In this document: positions 11,601 through 28,700 of the stretch, piece by piece
How positions within the stretch are numbered: position 1 is the first letter of the stretch
Layout: the number at the start of each line of letters is the position of its first letter
Position numbers and translations under genes: made by a program
Notes under the pieces: model-generated
What the model was told of the DNA's origin: nothing
Seen by the model: the letters and a program-made list of their open reading frames with translations, nothing else
Databases searched by the model: none
Origin: Phallusia mammillata
Lineage: Eukaryota; Chordata; Ascidiacea; Phlebobranchia; Ascidiidae
Assembly: GCA_003260075.1 (NCBI GenBank)
Contig: QLIY01000050.1
Location: forward strand, 1 to 64,000
Direction: 5' to 3'
DNA length: 64,000 nt

Positions 11601-13617
11601 GTAAGGCGGTGGCCAAAATAGGACTGAGCAAATGCCGAAACGTTTAAAGTTAAATTTGCTCCTTTCCTATTTATCCGAAAATCATTGTGTGATGTTCAGT
11701 GAGCCTTGAACCTTAAAAACATAACAAAATATATTTTTCACCGCAGGAAATAACTTTTTCACGGTAAACTAGTGTTTCCCAACCTTTTTGTGGTCACGGA
11801 CCCCTTTCATAAATTTTGTTGGTCCGCGGACCCCAGGTTGGGAACCACTGCTTTAAACTAAACAGTTTTATTTGGTGCACCTAGCATTTGGACCAATAAG
11901 TCAGGTTTTAATACACCCTGCAAATCTCCGGTTAAAAGCGTAGAAGTAGAAAAGCTAGGGAAGACATTGTGAGCTAATGCCGAAACTTTTGTTTCAACTT
12001 AGAATTAAAATGTGTCGCTTTCGCATTTTTATTCTAATGTTTGTGTCAGGTGTGCAGTGACCTTCGAATCTTGAATAACTCTAAATATATTTCTCACCTT
12101 GCCTCAGGAAATAACTTCTTCACTTTCTTCAGTTCCTCCTCGTTGTCAAACGTCATCATTCTGACGTCATTGTTTCGTGCATACGTAATATGTGACGCAA
12201 ACTTACAGGGGTGGGCGTATATGATGTCATCAGGGCTGACTCCGCATTTAAGAACAAGTGAGATTTCGTTCTGAATTAAAATGAAACCACATTTACGTGA
12301 AGATTATGTGAAAATGCAAATTCGTTATAACTATAGTTTACCAAACTGGGGCCGCTTGAGGCGTTTTTGCGAAGAGGTTATCAGTCAAAATTAATTGTAC
12401 GTGCTTGGCGGTAAACATACGTAAAAAAGATTTTTTTTAATGCACGGGATTCGTGTGATTTAGAAAAAAAATATCTGCTCAAGGATAAACAACAAAAAGA
12501 GGTAGGGCACCCTTTTTTTAGGGGTCGCAGGCACTATTAATTTTTCTGCTCTCTTGCGATTTATTAAAATGTCTATAGCGCATCGCGCGAATGACGCCAA
12601 CACCTTGTTCTGATTAAAAACCAAAAATCTATTAATACAAACCTAAATGCTGTTAAAAACTGACGGTTCAGCATCTTCATACAGGTTGTCTAGCATTTTA
12701 CAAACTTTGAAACACAACAGTCCGTTTTTTGGTCTGAACTGTTTTAGGCAAGACACGAGACCTACAAAAGTAACCATCAGGAAATATTTTATGTATGTTG
12801 TACCTTGCTCGCACTGTCATATCCACATCCCAAAGCGGCTAAAGTACTGATAATCGGGTGCAACGCGTTTGCCTTCACTGCGTAGAAGGGGTGAACGCGA
12901 GGAAGTTCCCTTTTCCATCTCTTAAATTGCTCCAACAAAATTCCAATGTCGGCAAGTAGGAAAGTTTCATCCCAATCCTAAAAATTGGCCTGTGACGACT
13001 GATGGTAAATGAGTTCGTTTCGTTTGGAGAAAGAACATAACATAGGGTCGCAATGGCACTAAAACAATCACCAAGTTGGGAATAGCTGCCCAACGTTAAA
13101 ACCTTATGATGCACAAAAGGCACAATTGGTGGACAATGGGTGAACGCGCAACAGCTAAAGCGCTTTGTGACTGGATCTCACAAAACAGTGAGTGTGATGT
13201 ACTGTGAGAGGTTTAAAGACTAAAAAGCAGCCGGGAAGAGATCATGAAGAGAAGTTTCAAGTTGCTATTAGATTTCGACAACTTTGGTAACGAGAAAACC
13301 CTAAAACCGCAGCACAACATTGCGAAGAAAATACCAAAACAAAAAGAACGCTACTTTAAACCCTTTACTAATATCTAAGTCGGAGTCAGCGCCAGGCAAA
13401 CCACCTTTTCACCAACTATTTACGCCAAGTTCTTAGCATTAGGTATCTTGACATGATCTCTTAAGGAAACTAAACTTGCCTCTTTATTTCGATTCCGGTC
13501 AATAATTTTCTTTGCCACTTGATGTGTCGTCATGTCATCGGGAACAATCGAAACTTCCTGGTGAAGGGGTGCATGTATCGATTGGGAAATAAAGTTATTG
13601 TCGTCATTGGTAGGCAT
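6455..13617 (-). CDS. Ornithine-decarboxylase-family protein with altered substrate pocket
   Basis: Ten exons join in phase: 13617-13453, 12977-12804, 12270-12098, 11314-11180, 10300-10129, 8919-8778, 7945-7854, 7400-7192 (interrupted in the assembly), 7132-7045 and 6518-6455, encoding about 438 aa (human ODC is 461). The fold-III PLP site is intact: Lys90 in FYAVK, Asp109 in GCGYDSASK, Arg175 in LRIETDDS, His218 and Ser221 in FHVGSGC, the DIGGGFPG loop at 254-261, Arg300 in EPGRY and Tyr393. Substrate-side positions differ: human YDH (Asp332) aligns with MEG (Glu341), and the human TCD motif (Cys360, Asp361) aligns with CLN. Antizyme inhibitors lose PLP contacts, so this pattern differs from theirs. 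It may be an active decarboxylase with another substrate, or a weak ODC; this is inference. The exon 1 donor at 13453 is chosen by phase. Exons 6, 7 and 8 each have a second, allele-like copy. The gene is divergent from the protease gene at 15.5 kb. Confidence 0.88.
7192..7264 (-). CDS. ODC-like exon 8, short allele with 39-bp in-frame deletion
   Basis: Compared with the copy spanning about 7321-7400, this copy lacks 39 bases just inside the acceptor, removing 13 codons (residues 353-365, including Cys363) and keeping the frame through MPEVDVGDWITWK. Both copies keep the same acceptor context (CCAACCAG). A G run separates the copies. It may be a true allele, a collapsed repeat or a paralogue. 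Confidence 0.6.
7480..7790. repeat. Short element with ACTCGGTACTCG-type termini in ODC-like intron
   Basis: It carries AGTGATGAGACGATACC at one side and CGAGTACCCGT / CGTCCCATCACTACT near 7690, an imperfect inverted pair enclosing the G run at 7592-7602. A related block lies at about 8490-8640, and similar GAGTACTCGGTACCGAGC termini occur at 50.33-50.60 kb. A hAT-like MITE is the likely class, but target duplications were not resolved here. Confidence 0.4.
8140..8166 (-). pseudogene. Truncated second copy of ODC-like exon 7
   Basis: The first 20-odd bases of exon 7 (encoding RVCYGVG) and the intron upstream are repeated, cut by the G run at 8130-8139. One silent difference from the complete copy at 7854-7945 fits an allelic fragment. 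Confidence 0.65.
9309..9451 (-). CDS. Second copy of ODC-like exon 6
   Basis: It is about 95% like exon 6 at 8778-8919 and encodes the same SGVRIIAEPGRYLPGP core. The TTTTTTAG acceptor of the first copy is replaced here by sequence without an AG at the equivalent place, and the nearest AGs give the wrong phase. The two copies with their downstream flanks (8700-9227 and 9238-9755) are separated by a G run, so they are probably two alleles. Confidence 0.6.
10410..10850. repeat. hAT-like MITE fragment, internally duplicated
   Basis: It starts with CAGTGGTTCTCGAACTGTGG. An internal segment (about 10595-10710) is repeated at about 10730-10845 after the G run at 10713-10723. No clear right terminus was found. 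Confidence 0.45.
10854..11137. mobile_element. hAT-type MITE (CAGTGGTTCTCAACT termini)
   Basis: The element begins CAGTGGTTCTCAACT and ends AGAACCACTG. Flanking octamers AATTAAGT and ACTTAAGT match at 7 of 8, as expected for an 8-bp hAT target duplication. It lies in an ODC-like intron. It shares its termini with the copies at 24.4 and 40.9 kb. Confidence 0.75.
11560..11765. repeat. Decayed partial duplication of ODC-like exon 3 and its flank
   Basis: This block aligns over its length with about 11925-12127, which contains the 3' end of ODC-like exon 3 and its donor. It keeps a recognisable piece of the exon end (GGAAATAACTT...TTCAC on the + strand) but has many differences, far more than the allele-like copies elsewhere. 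It looks like an old tandem duplication. Confidence 0.55.
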
Positions 13618-14494
13618 GGCAACAGGTCAGTGTAGTTTTTCAACGGTTTACCAGGAGTTCTGTTTCAAACCAATAAAAACCAGCAAGTAAAAAACGAATT
13701 TTGGTCAGAGTTAGTACACTTCAAACACTCTGAATTGAGTAATATTGCACTATCTTTCACAAATGTCGTTTTGCATTCGTTTGACCAATGGTACTGTTGT
13801 ATAGCATTATTGGTTTGACAGTGACACCAAGCCAGTCTTTTACCAAGTTAGTGAGCAGGTCTAGACTGTCATTAATTAAATTACCACGACAATTCCACCT
13901 TGCTTTCAACTCTACAATGAACGCTTACTCTGTTAAACGATTCAGGATCAAAATACATTCTAACTGTAGTAAGTCATTCTTATTAAAACACGGAAAAAAC
14001 ATTGATCGGTAACTAATGTCATTTCAATGTATGAGGCACGTTTTTAACATGTAATACCAAAAAGTTGTAGCGAATTTAGGTTACTGATTTTAGGCACATG
14101 ACGTTTAGACTAATAAACCGAACTGCAACCACATAGCTACTGCTTAAGCACACAATTGACCTGGTCAAACTGGTAACGCGACGAGGTTGGTCATAAGCTA
14201 ATATTTGCTAACAACAGAACAGAACATGCGCCAGTTAACGCATTATTGCATCCGGGGTAATTTACCTTCAAATAAAAGTTTCGCATCTAAAGTAAAAAAG
14301 CGTAGGATTATGTTGTTGCGTTCAGTTATTGTGTTAAATATTTACGAAAAATTATTTAAATGTTCTTCTAAAAATTCTGGACGGAACATATTTAAATAAA
14401 ACAATCTAGAACTTTAAATAAAGTAAGTGTACCTACCTGTTTTGAAATTCGACATTTTTTCTGCACACAATTATACTTTAAACTTTAAAGGGAA
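13618..14494. other. Divergent upstream region, no gene seen
   Basis: This lies upstream of the ODC-like start (minus) and far upstream of the protease gene (plus). It is AT-rich. Short open frames at 13788-14012 and 14205-14399 show no recognisable similarity. Confidence 0.5.
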
Positions 14495-14502
14495 CAAAAA
14501 TG

Positions 14503-14884
14503 GGGTGACACTAAAACGCTGAATGGGCGGGACGTCGCGGAAACCGCTCAATATCGGGTAAATTGTTGACGGTTAGTGCTATTAGGGTTGGGTTGAGGTT
14601 TTGTAAAAGTATGTGAATAAAAAAATGTCCCTGCCTAAAACTTATTCAGCTGTTTCCTGACATTCAGCAAAAATGCTTGGGCGGGAAGTCTCCCTCGGCC
14701 GCTGAATGTTTCGCTCGGTCGCGGAAGGTATCCGGGGGGATTATTTTTAATGATTTTCTATCATAAAACCTTATCCCAACCTTAATAGCACTAACCGTCA
14801 GCAATTTAACCCGATATTCAGCGATTTTCACGACGTCCCGCCATCTCGCGCCCGTCCCGCCCATTCAGCGTTTTAGTGTCACCC
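14503..14884. mobile_element. 382-bp element with 32-bp perfect terminal inverted repeats
   Basis: The ends are a perfect 32-bp inverted repeat starting GGGTGACACTAAAACGCTGA. They are followed by further subterminal inverted similarity (TAAATT.CTGACGGTTAGTG on both sides). The flanks are identical octamers, CAAAAATG, at 14495-14502 and 14885-14892. There is no coding capacity for a transposase, so it is a non-autonomous MITE. An 8-bp duplication fits hAT, P or Merlin types; the terminal GGGTGACAC does not match the usual hAT CAG start. Confidence 0.85.
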
Positions 14885-14892
14885 CAAAAATG

Positions 14893-15543
14893 CCAGCGTC
14901 TTCAAAGTGCCTAGCTCTTCATGTTTCTGGGTCTTCGTTGCACTGGGCATGTTGTTCAAAAAGCAGAAAAATCGGCTTAATTTGCAATATAAAATAGATT
15001 ACTACCAAAATTCTTTAAAATTTACAGAGAAAAACCCAACAATTTAATAAAAGTGTACACAAACGGGACTTACATTTTCAATAATGCGACACAACATTTT
15101 TTCCGCCAAAATTTTAAGGTACAATACCAAACTACATAGAATTAACAATTATTATTTTTAAATAATGGGTGCAAAACTATTTTCAAAAGAAAAGATTTAA
15201 TTCGATCCGATTATTAAAATTTACCATGTCGGTCTGTGAATTTCTGTAATTTAATCTTAGGAAAACATGTAATTAGGAATTACATGCATTGAATTTCCCA
15301 CGAACAAGCCGAAAGCTTGGAATAAGCGAATCGAATTAGCTATTTAACAATATAGAACACCTTGCGTCTGAAGGCAGGGCGGTAATTATCCCGCTTCATT
15401 GTTTTTATTACAACTCTTTGAATCTTCTTTCAACAGAAGTCCTTTGTTTTCTTTTTGTGACCGGCGGCACTTTATAAGCAGGAGGACTCCGCCAAGAATT
15501 TCACATTACATCTTTATACAGACGAACATCACAGCTTGGAAAA
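14893..15543. other. Promoter-proximal region of the protease gene
   Basis: AT-rich, without a recognisable gene. The protease start codon follows at 15544. No confident TATA box or trans-splice acceptor was assigned. An open frame at 15399-15614 overlaps the first exon in another frame and is not called. Confidence 0.45.
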
Positions 15544-21850
<6,307 letters not shown>

Positions 21851-22913
21851 TGGTTTTAATGTCTTTTGTGTTGTTGTATTGTTGATTTTTTTGCGAAAAT
21901 GTTTGTTGTTTTTTACATTTCTCTTCTCTGTTACTTCGGATGTAATACAATTTGCTTGAAGTCTTATATGCTGATATACAGAAATGCCTACCTCAAAACT
22001 TTGCATACATTATAAACAGCTTAACTTTGCAAATGAAACAGCTCAACTTTGTGACTTTTACAGGATAAAATGTTACTAAAGCATGCTAAAACTTCAAGTG
22101 TAAAGCAAAGATTAAAATGTCATTAATATTATTTATTTTAGTTTCTGTGGAAATATCCACGGTTGAGGGTTAGTATGTAAAGGGCAGCAAAAAACACCAT
22201 AAGATAAGTAGATAACAAATAAATAATGGTCAATGAAATGATTCTTATATACAATACAGAGGATGGGAAACCTTCTGCATTTGGGTCAACAAGCTGACAT
22301 TTGTAGCCTGAAGTTATGTTTGGTTATTTTTTTCACCCCAAATGTCTAAGTGTAAGAAAAACATGCGAAAATAAGTGGTTTCTATAAGCAATAAACTGTC
22401 AAGTGGCTTACTCAAACAAAAAGATAGCCCCACCCCTGTATTATACCAAGTTTATGGGCACAACTAAGATGAAAAGATACAAACAACAACTAAACTATTT
22501 GCCTACAACTGCCAACTATGTACCTACACTAAAACAACACAATTAAAATCAACAAAAACCAAGAATTACAAAAACTTAACATGCTTGTTCCACATTTGAC
22601 CTACAAGTATAATAAACATGTGCCACAAAAAATTGACGTTTCTATTTAACTTTAACACTCAGGCCATAAAATTGCCAACCCAAACACACATTATAATAAT
22701 GTTACAACCATAGGTAATTTACATCAAATAATTTGCTGTTCAAAAATAACAGTTTCCAATATATATGTCTTCATACAATTTACAACTATGGCATAATGTT
22801 GACCAAGCACCAACTTTCTGACCTGGGCATAACCATAATCTTTCTCTCATCTATTGTTTTTCGCGAGAAGTGATGCTTTCTTATGTTTAGAGAAGGCTCA
22901 AGTCGTGGCCTTC
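21851..22913. other. Tail-to-tail spacer between protease and RHEB genes
   Basis: The 3' ends of the plus-strand protease gene and minus-strand RHEB gene face each other here. AT-rich, with several AATAAA/ATTAAA-like strings. No gene seen. Confidence 0.55.
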
Positions 22914-25029
22914 TCAAGATATGAAGCACTTTTTTTCTTCTGGTGCATTTCCATCTTGTTTCTCAACTTCTGTGATTATTCCCTTGAATATCGATTGGAC
23001 GTCCTATAAAATAAAACATATTTTTAAAACAAAAAATGTACAATTTGAACATTTGGTATTATATATTTTGAGGGAAGCAACATTTGCATCAAAGGCACAG
23101 AATCATGCGACAGTTACAAAAACCTTATAGTTGAAAATAATAAATTAAATTAAAACAAACATTTATTTTTCACACTATTAGTAAAGATACAAGTTCAAAT
23201 TATTAACAAAAAGTTTCATACATCATTTAACAAAGCACTGAATAAAATTCTATCATTGAAAAGTTTCGTAACTTCTGTAATACTTTACATTACATGAAAT
23301 AAATCTCACCAGATTATGTTTTGCTGATGTTTCGTAAAAAGTAGCTTCCCAATTCTTGGCAAGATTTCTTCCCATTTCCGTTGTTACTTTCCTTTCCATG
23401 TGAAGATCTGTTTTGTTTCCGACCAAAACCAGCGGAATTCTACAAAATAACACTGTTTCTTTTCATCCACGAAATACTAGGCAAACTTATTTGTATCATG
23501 CAAAGAAACCTTCAAAATAAAAACAAGGATCACACTAAAATGTTTTCAAGTTTTAGTTTTTGACAGTGATAAATTTAGAGCATATTTATATGAAACACTT
23601 ACTTTATCCTTCCAATCATGTCCAATAACTTTTCGTGTATCACTTTGACTACTTCAAAACTGAAATACAATTTATCTTTTTACATAAACAAGTTGTTCAT
23701 ACAAACCAAAACAAAAACTTAAAAGCTTTAATAAAATCAAAATGTTGCATAAAGCAAAGGTATAATAAATTGTATGCGATGATGATAAACTAAATTCAGT
23801 GGTGGGATTCAAATTTTTGCCAGCCGCTTCCATCACAAAAGTCGTATTTTTCAGCCGGTTCTGTTACAAAAAGTCCATTGGGGGGGGGGGGAAGCTTTAA
23901 TAAAATCAAAATGTTACATAAAGCAAAGGTATAATAAATTTTATGTGATGATGATAAACTAAATTCAGTGGTGGGATTCAAATTTTTGTCAGCCGGTTCT
24001 ATCACAAAAGTCATATTTTTCAGCCGGTTCCTGTTACAAAAAGTCATATACAGGAAATAGTAATTCTAACCGGTTCGCTGATCTCATAAAATTTCATGAG
24101 GCGGTTCTATAGAACCGGGGGGGGGGATTGTACCTTTTTGTTGAGGTTACAGAATAAACAAGAATGTATCCGTGAATGTCCAACGCATAGGAGTCCGGGA
24201 AAAGGGAATATTCATCCTACAAGTATTGTTGGCGTTATACTTCGATTCATTGTATGATAACAACACATTGATCACAACCCACCTGTCCAGCAGTGTCAAC
24301 TATGTGTAGAACATAATCCTGGTTTCCCAAACGGATTTGACGAGTGAAAGCTAAATACAAGAAAACCTATCAGATATAGTTTAGGAATGAAAATTTTATA
24401 CTACAGAATACAACATGTAAACCAGTGGTTCTCAACTCGTTTCAGGCCATGGACCACCGGCCCAGTAAAACTAATATCGTGGACCATTTAATTTTTGAGC
24501 AAGATTGAAGTAAGCATACGAAACAACAATTTGGGCTTGAAACATAATTCTTAAAAACGATTTTCAAGAAGTGAGATGCAATTATTACCAGCTAACATTT
24601 TGATACTCTTTCAACATGTAGGATTGTAGGTGTAGGGCGTAGGCTAATATGCAACCATCTCTAGTTTATCACCAAATTTAGTGGATGGCTTGTGGACCAC
24701 CCAAAAAGTCATCATTGACCACTAATGGTCCATGGACCACCACTTGAGAACCACTGATGTAAACGTACTACAAATATGTAAATAAAAATTCAAAAAGCTT
24801 ACTATTTTCAATCGTTGGATCGTAAGATTCTACGAACTGATTTTCAACGAACTGGAGTGTAATTGAAGACTTTCCTATTTAAATTTGAAAATGCAAAAAC
24901 TATTAGAACTAATGCAAAAAAACACTGGAGCAAGTTTGCACAAGTACAACACAAGATAACTTTGCTGTGGAACTTACCAACTGAGCGATAACCCACAATT
25001 GCGAGTTTTCTTTCACGAGGAGGTGCCAT
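22914..25029 (-). CDS. RHEB: RHEB small GTPase
   Basis: Seven exons join in phase: 25029-24978, 24874-24803, 24350-24283, 24216-24134, 23659-23603, 23439-23310, 23003-22914, giving 183 aa (human RHEB 184). The N-terminus MAPPRERKLAIVGYRSVGKS holds the P-loop with Arg at the position where Ras has Gly12, typical of RHEB. Switch I reads SYDPTIEN and switch II DTAGQDEYS. The guanine-binding motifs are NKTD and ETSAK. The protein ends in the CaaX box CFIS, so farnesylation and membrane anchoring are expected. RHEB activates mTORC1 and is switched off by TSC2. The intron after exon 4 is cut by a G run only a few bases from the exon, so intron sequence is missing there. Exon 1 has a second copy at 25228-25279. 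Confidence 0.95.
23799..24117. repeat. Two truncated copies of the CAGTGGTGGGATTC MITE
   Basis: The same left end (CAGTGGTGGGATTCAAATTT) occurs at about 23799 and 23968. The first stops at the G run at 23880-23891 and the second at the run at 24118-24126. The upstream 60-70 bases are also repeated. This looks like one element in two allelic fragments inside a RHEB intron. Confidence 0.6.
24423..24756. mobile_element. hAT-type MITE with perfect 8-bp target duplication
   Basis: Termini CAGTGGTTCTCAACTCG and TTGAGAACCACTG; ATGTAAAC flanks both ends. It lies in a RHEB intron and belongs to the same family as 10854-11137 and 40857-41216. Confidence 0.88.
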
Positions 25030-25797
25030 TACTGTATACTGTTGCTTTTTGAACGTTACAACTGTTTCTGCAGGAAATATTACGCACAAAACCACACTAA
25101 TAACAGATTTAAATGCCTAAAACAAGTTCAAAAACTATAAAACCTCGAAACATTTGGGGGGGGGGGTACTGGAGCAAATTTGCACAAGTACAACACAAGA
25201 TAACTTTGTTGTCAATGTCAAACTTACCAACTGAGCGATAACCCACAATTGCGAGTTTTCTTTCACGAGGGGGTGCCATTACTGTATACTGTTGCTTCGT
25301 TTAACTCCACAACTGTTTCTGCAGGAAATATTACGCACAAAACCACACTAATAACGGAGTTAAATGCCTAAAACAAGTTCAAAAACTATAAAACCTCGAA
25401 ACATTTGTTTTCATGCGTCGCTTCACGCGATGTCGCGTGTCGCTTAAGGCGTCATGTTTTGATGTTTTTTCGTTTGATAAGGTTTAATGAATTTTTTTTC
25501 ATTCCACTCAACATTAAATGATGACAATAGGTAAAAAATATTGTGCATTTGAATATTTATTTGGCGAACGTAACATCGCAGAATTTTAACAAAAGCAAAC
25601 AGAACCTGCCCAATGTGCCCACAATGACCACAGAAACAAAGTTCTGAAACTGATACCAGTGTTGGCTCACATGCTTTTACATTGATACCAGTGTGTTTTC
25701 ACCATATCACAATCATGCAAGAAATTGTCCTTCTGTTGTCCAGTGAAAAGTTCTAGAGGCCTAGAATTTGGCTCATAAGACACAATTGATAAATAGC
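25030..25797. other. RHEB upstream region with duplicated exon 1, and UBA3 3' flank
   Basis: A complete second copy of RHEB exon 1 lies at 25228-25279 (minus) with its donor and about 130 bases on each side repeated. The copies are separated by the G run at 25155-25166. The remaining sequence to 25797 is AT-rich 3' flank of UBA3, with no other gene seen. Confidence 0.65.
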
Positions 25798-28700
25798 TCA
25801 AGATTTTGTTTCGCTTTCTGTAATTTTAAGTCGAAAAACAATTGCATTTGGGGTTGTCACATCGGCTACTATTAGTTCTTGTCCGTCTGTTAAACCAAGA
25901 TCTGTAAAAAATAACACAATAGTTTATTCTCACAGCCTTAAAATGAAGAATATAAAATACAAAGTATGTACAAGAGAGTTGTTTTACCTGCAAGGGATTT
26001 TGACAGATTTGGTCTGGTTGCTTCTTCAATAGATGGAATAGATTTCATGTATAATGTATGATTCTTGCCATTTATAGTCGTCGTAATTCCTGGACGTTTC
26101 ATTTGCCTGCACAAAATCCACATGAGTCAACAAAAGCACAACATAAGCTTGTCAAGGGTTCCACAAATCCAATATAATGCATAAACAACAAATATAAACC
26201 ACGAATTTACACTTACAAGGTGTTGTCCTCACACAAATGATCAATCAGTTCACGGAGTAATGTTTTAGGTGCAAAGGTTAAATTTCTTGGTTTTTGGCTG
26301 CAAGCGATGCAAGTATCATTTTTCTCTGCCTCGAATGTGTAAGTGTAAACTCCATCAACATCATTAAATACCATGTAATTGTTGAGAGGCAAAGCACAGC
26401 TGTAATAAAAGTTTTATGATAAGCGATTTACTGCGAAGCTGCTCTGCTCACAATTTAGTTTTCTTTTAAGTTAAAACTTTAAATTTTCTCTATTTCTCTT
26501 ACAAAAATACCAAAAATACTCAGAGTTAGTGCTGATATGATATTACACTTTTAGTGACAACCATTTTGTTAAAATATCAACAGATCACCTTGTGGCAAGT
26601 TTAAATATTTCAGTTGAACATGCTGCAGCAATCACCGCATTTGTTGAAGCAACAGCAGGGATAATTCTTTTGATAACACCTTGTGTCAATCGATATGTTA
26701 CTCCCTTTATAATAGAAAAATAATAGCTTTGAAACTACAAGATTGGAAAACAACAAAACAAACACAACTTAAATATGTTAAGATGAACATAAGTTCATAA
26801 CTTGGATCAGTCCTGAAGCGTTTATGCAAACCAGTGATCACGGCATACTCATGGGTAGCTAAGTTGGTACATTGCAAGTAGTGGAAAAACTTCTGTTGAG
26901 GGTTCAAATCCCACCGCAAACTAGACTTTTTCTAGCCTACTTCCTGACAGATGGGAAATGCTTGGTAACCAGCTGATTCATTTTTATGCCTTAATGGGGC
27001 CTGGCATGCTTCAACTTAAATAGGCTGATGAATTTCAAATCAGTTAAACCAGGGGTCACCAAACTTCATTCACTGCGGGCCGGATAAGTTTAATAATGAT
27101 TCACGCGGGCCGCATAGGGGGGGGGGTTGGGGCCTGGCATGCTTCAACTTACATAGGCTGATGAATTTCAAATCAGTTAAACAATTGTAATAGGATAAAT
27201 TGGTTACCACTCCCATTTGCAATATAGCCTAACTTATTTTCATACCTGAATTCCATACTCATCAGCTCTTTTGCAAGCAGCATGGCAAATCCATGTAATA
27301 TGTTCAGGGTTGTCACCGTCAATTGGAATATCTGTACCAATAATATTTTTTACACCTAACTTTCCCATAATAAAAAAGGGACAGGAGAAAAGTTCTCAAC
27401 ATAAAAAATATTCACCTCCAAATGGTTTTTCTTTTTCCCATCCAAACATTCTCACATATTCAATGCAATGTTCTGGTTGTCTTGGAGTATGGGCAACAGT
27501 GCACATTGGAAATGTTACCTAAACACGATTGAAGCAAAGTTTTTAAAAGATAGCTGTCAGTCTTTTTTTTTTAAATGAGAGATTCCATACGGCTAAGTGG
27601 TTGACTCAATAGCTCAACACAGGATGTGACCAGTGTTTCTTCAGTAAAAAAACTAATATCGCTTTTATATAGTGGGACGCTAAGGGCTGAACTAAACTAG
27701 AGCAAAATATTCCAAGCCACAAACAAAAAATTAAATTTATCTCATAGAAGCTTTTTAATAGGCAGACCCATAACATGCCAAATATGTTTACAATTGTACA
27801 CACCTGAGGGGGATACAGGTCCAAAGTGCAATCAATGCAAGCTGTCATTCCAGGAAGAATCACTCGAGCATTGCCTTTAAAACCTTCTGTGCCTCCGTCC
27901 ACTAGAGGGATTATGGAGCTCTGATCTAAATTTCCATCATCGTCGTATTCAAGTAAGCTTATCTGCAAACAATTAGTTGGTTAAGAAATGTTATACTTTT
28001 GGACAAGCCCGCAAATTTACAAGAGTAATGGAAAAAATACCCAATGTCTTTATGATTCTACTTGGCCATATAGATGATTATAATACAGTGGTTCTTAACC
28101 TTTTTCCTTGCTGCACCCCTTTCAAATCACCAACCAATTTTTACACCCCCTTCTGTTATTGCTGAAATAACAAAACCATTGTAATTTAATTTTTATACAG
28201 CATCCCCGCACCCCCTTGGAACAGTTCTTGCACCCCTTGTGGATGCTTGCACCCCTGGTTAAGAACCCCTGTTTTAATAAGTAGCTTGGGAATTTGTAAG
28301 GCCTCAAACAACCTATTCTTCTGCTGATTTCAAATGTAAAAGCTTGACAAATTAAAAATGTGCTTGACCAGAATGTTCGGTATTTGTTTTTTGTTTAATT
28401 TACAAAAATTTTTAAATTTTTACAAAATTTTGTTTTGTAAGTTTCAGGGGGTCCGTGGAGGCAAACGTACTTAGTGCCTTTAGTTCCTTAATGTTTAACT
28501 GTCCTGCATGTAGGTAAAAACTGTTATTAAACTTTTGGATCAAGGGGGGGGGGGCTCCATTGTGACACCACAACACACATGTACGATATTACTTATTGTG
28601 CTTTGTTTCAAGTGTTGCACACCAGAAAATTTATTTCTTTGTTGCATTGACAGGACATAACTTTATTGAGATTTAAGAACTGTGAACGTTGATTAAAATT

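Noticed and set aside
26850..26925. tRNA gene candidates (also 37.2, 42.4, 43.2 and 62.7 kb)
   Set aside because: Only box A/B-like parts are present, without a foldable cloverleaf, and the same body follows each copy: SINEs.
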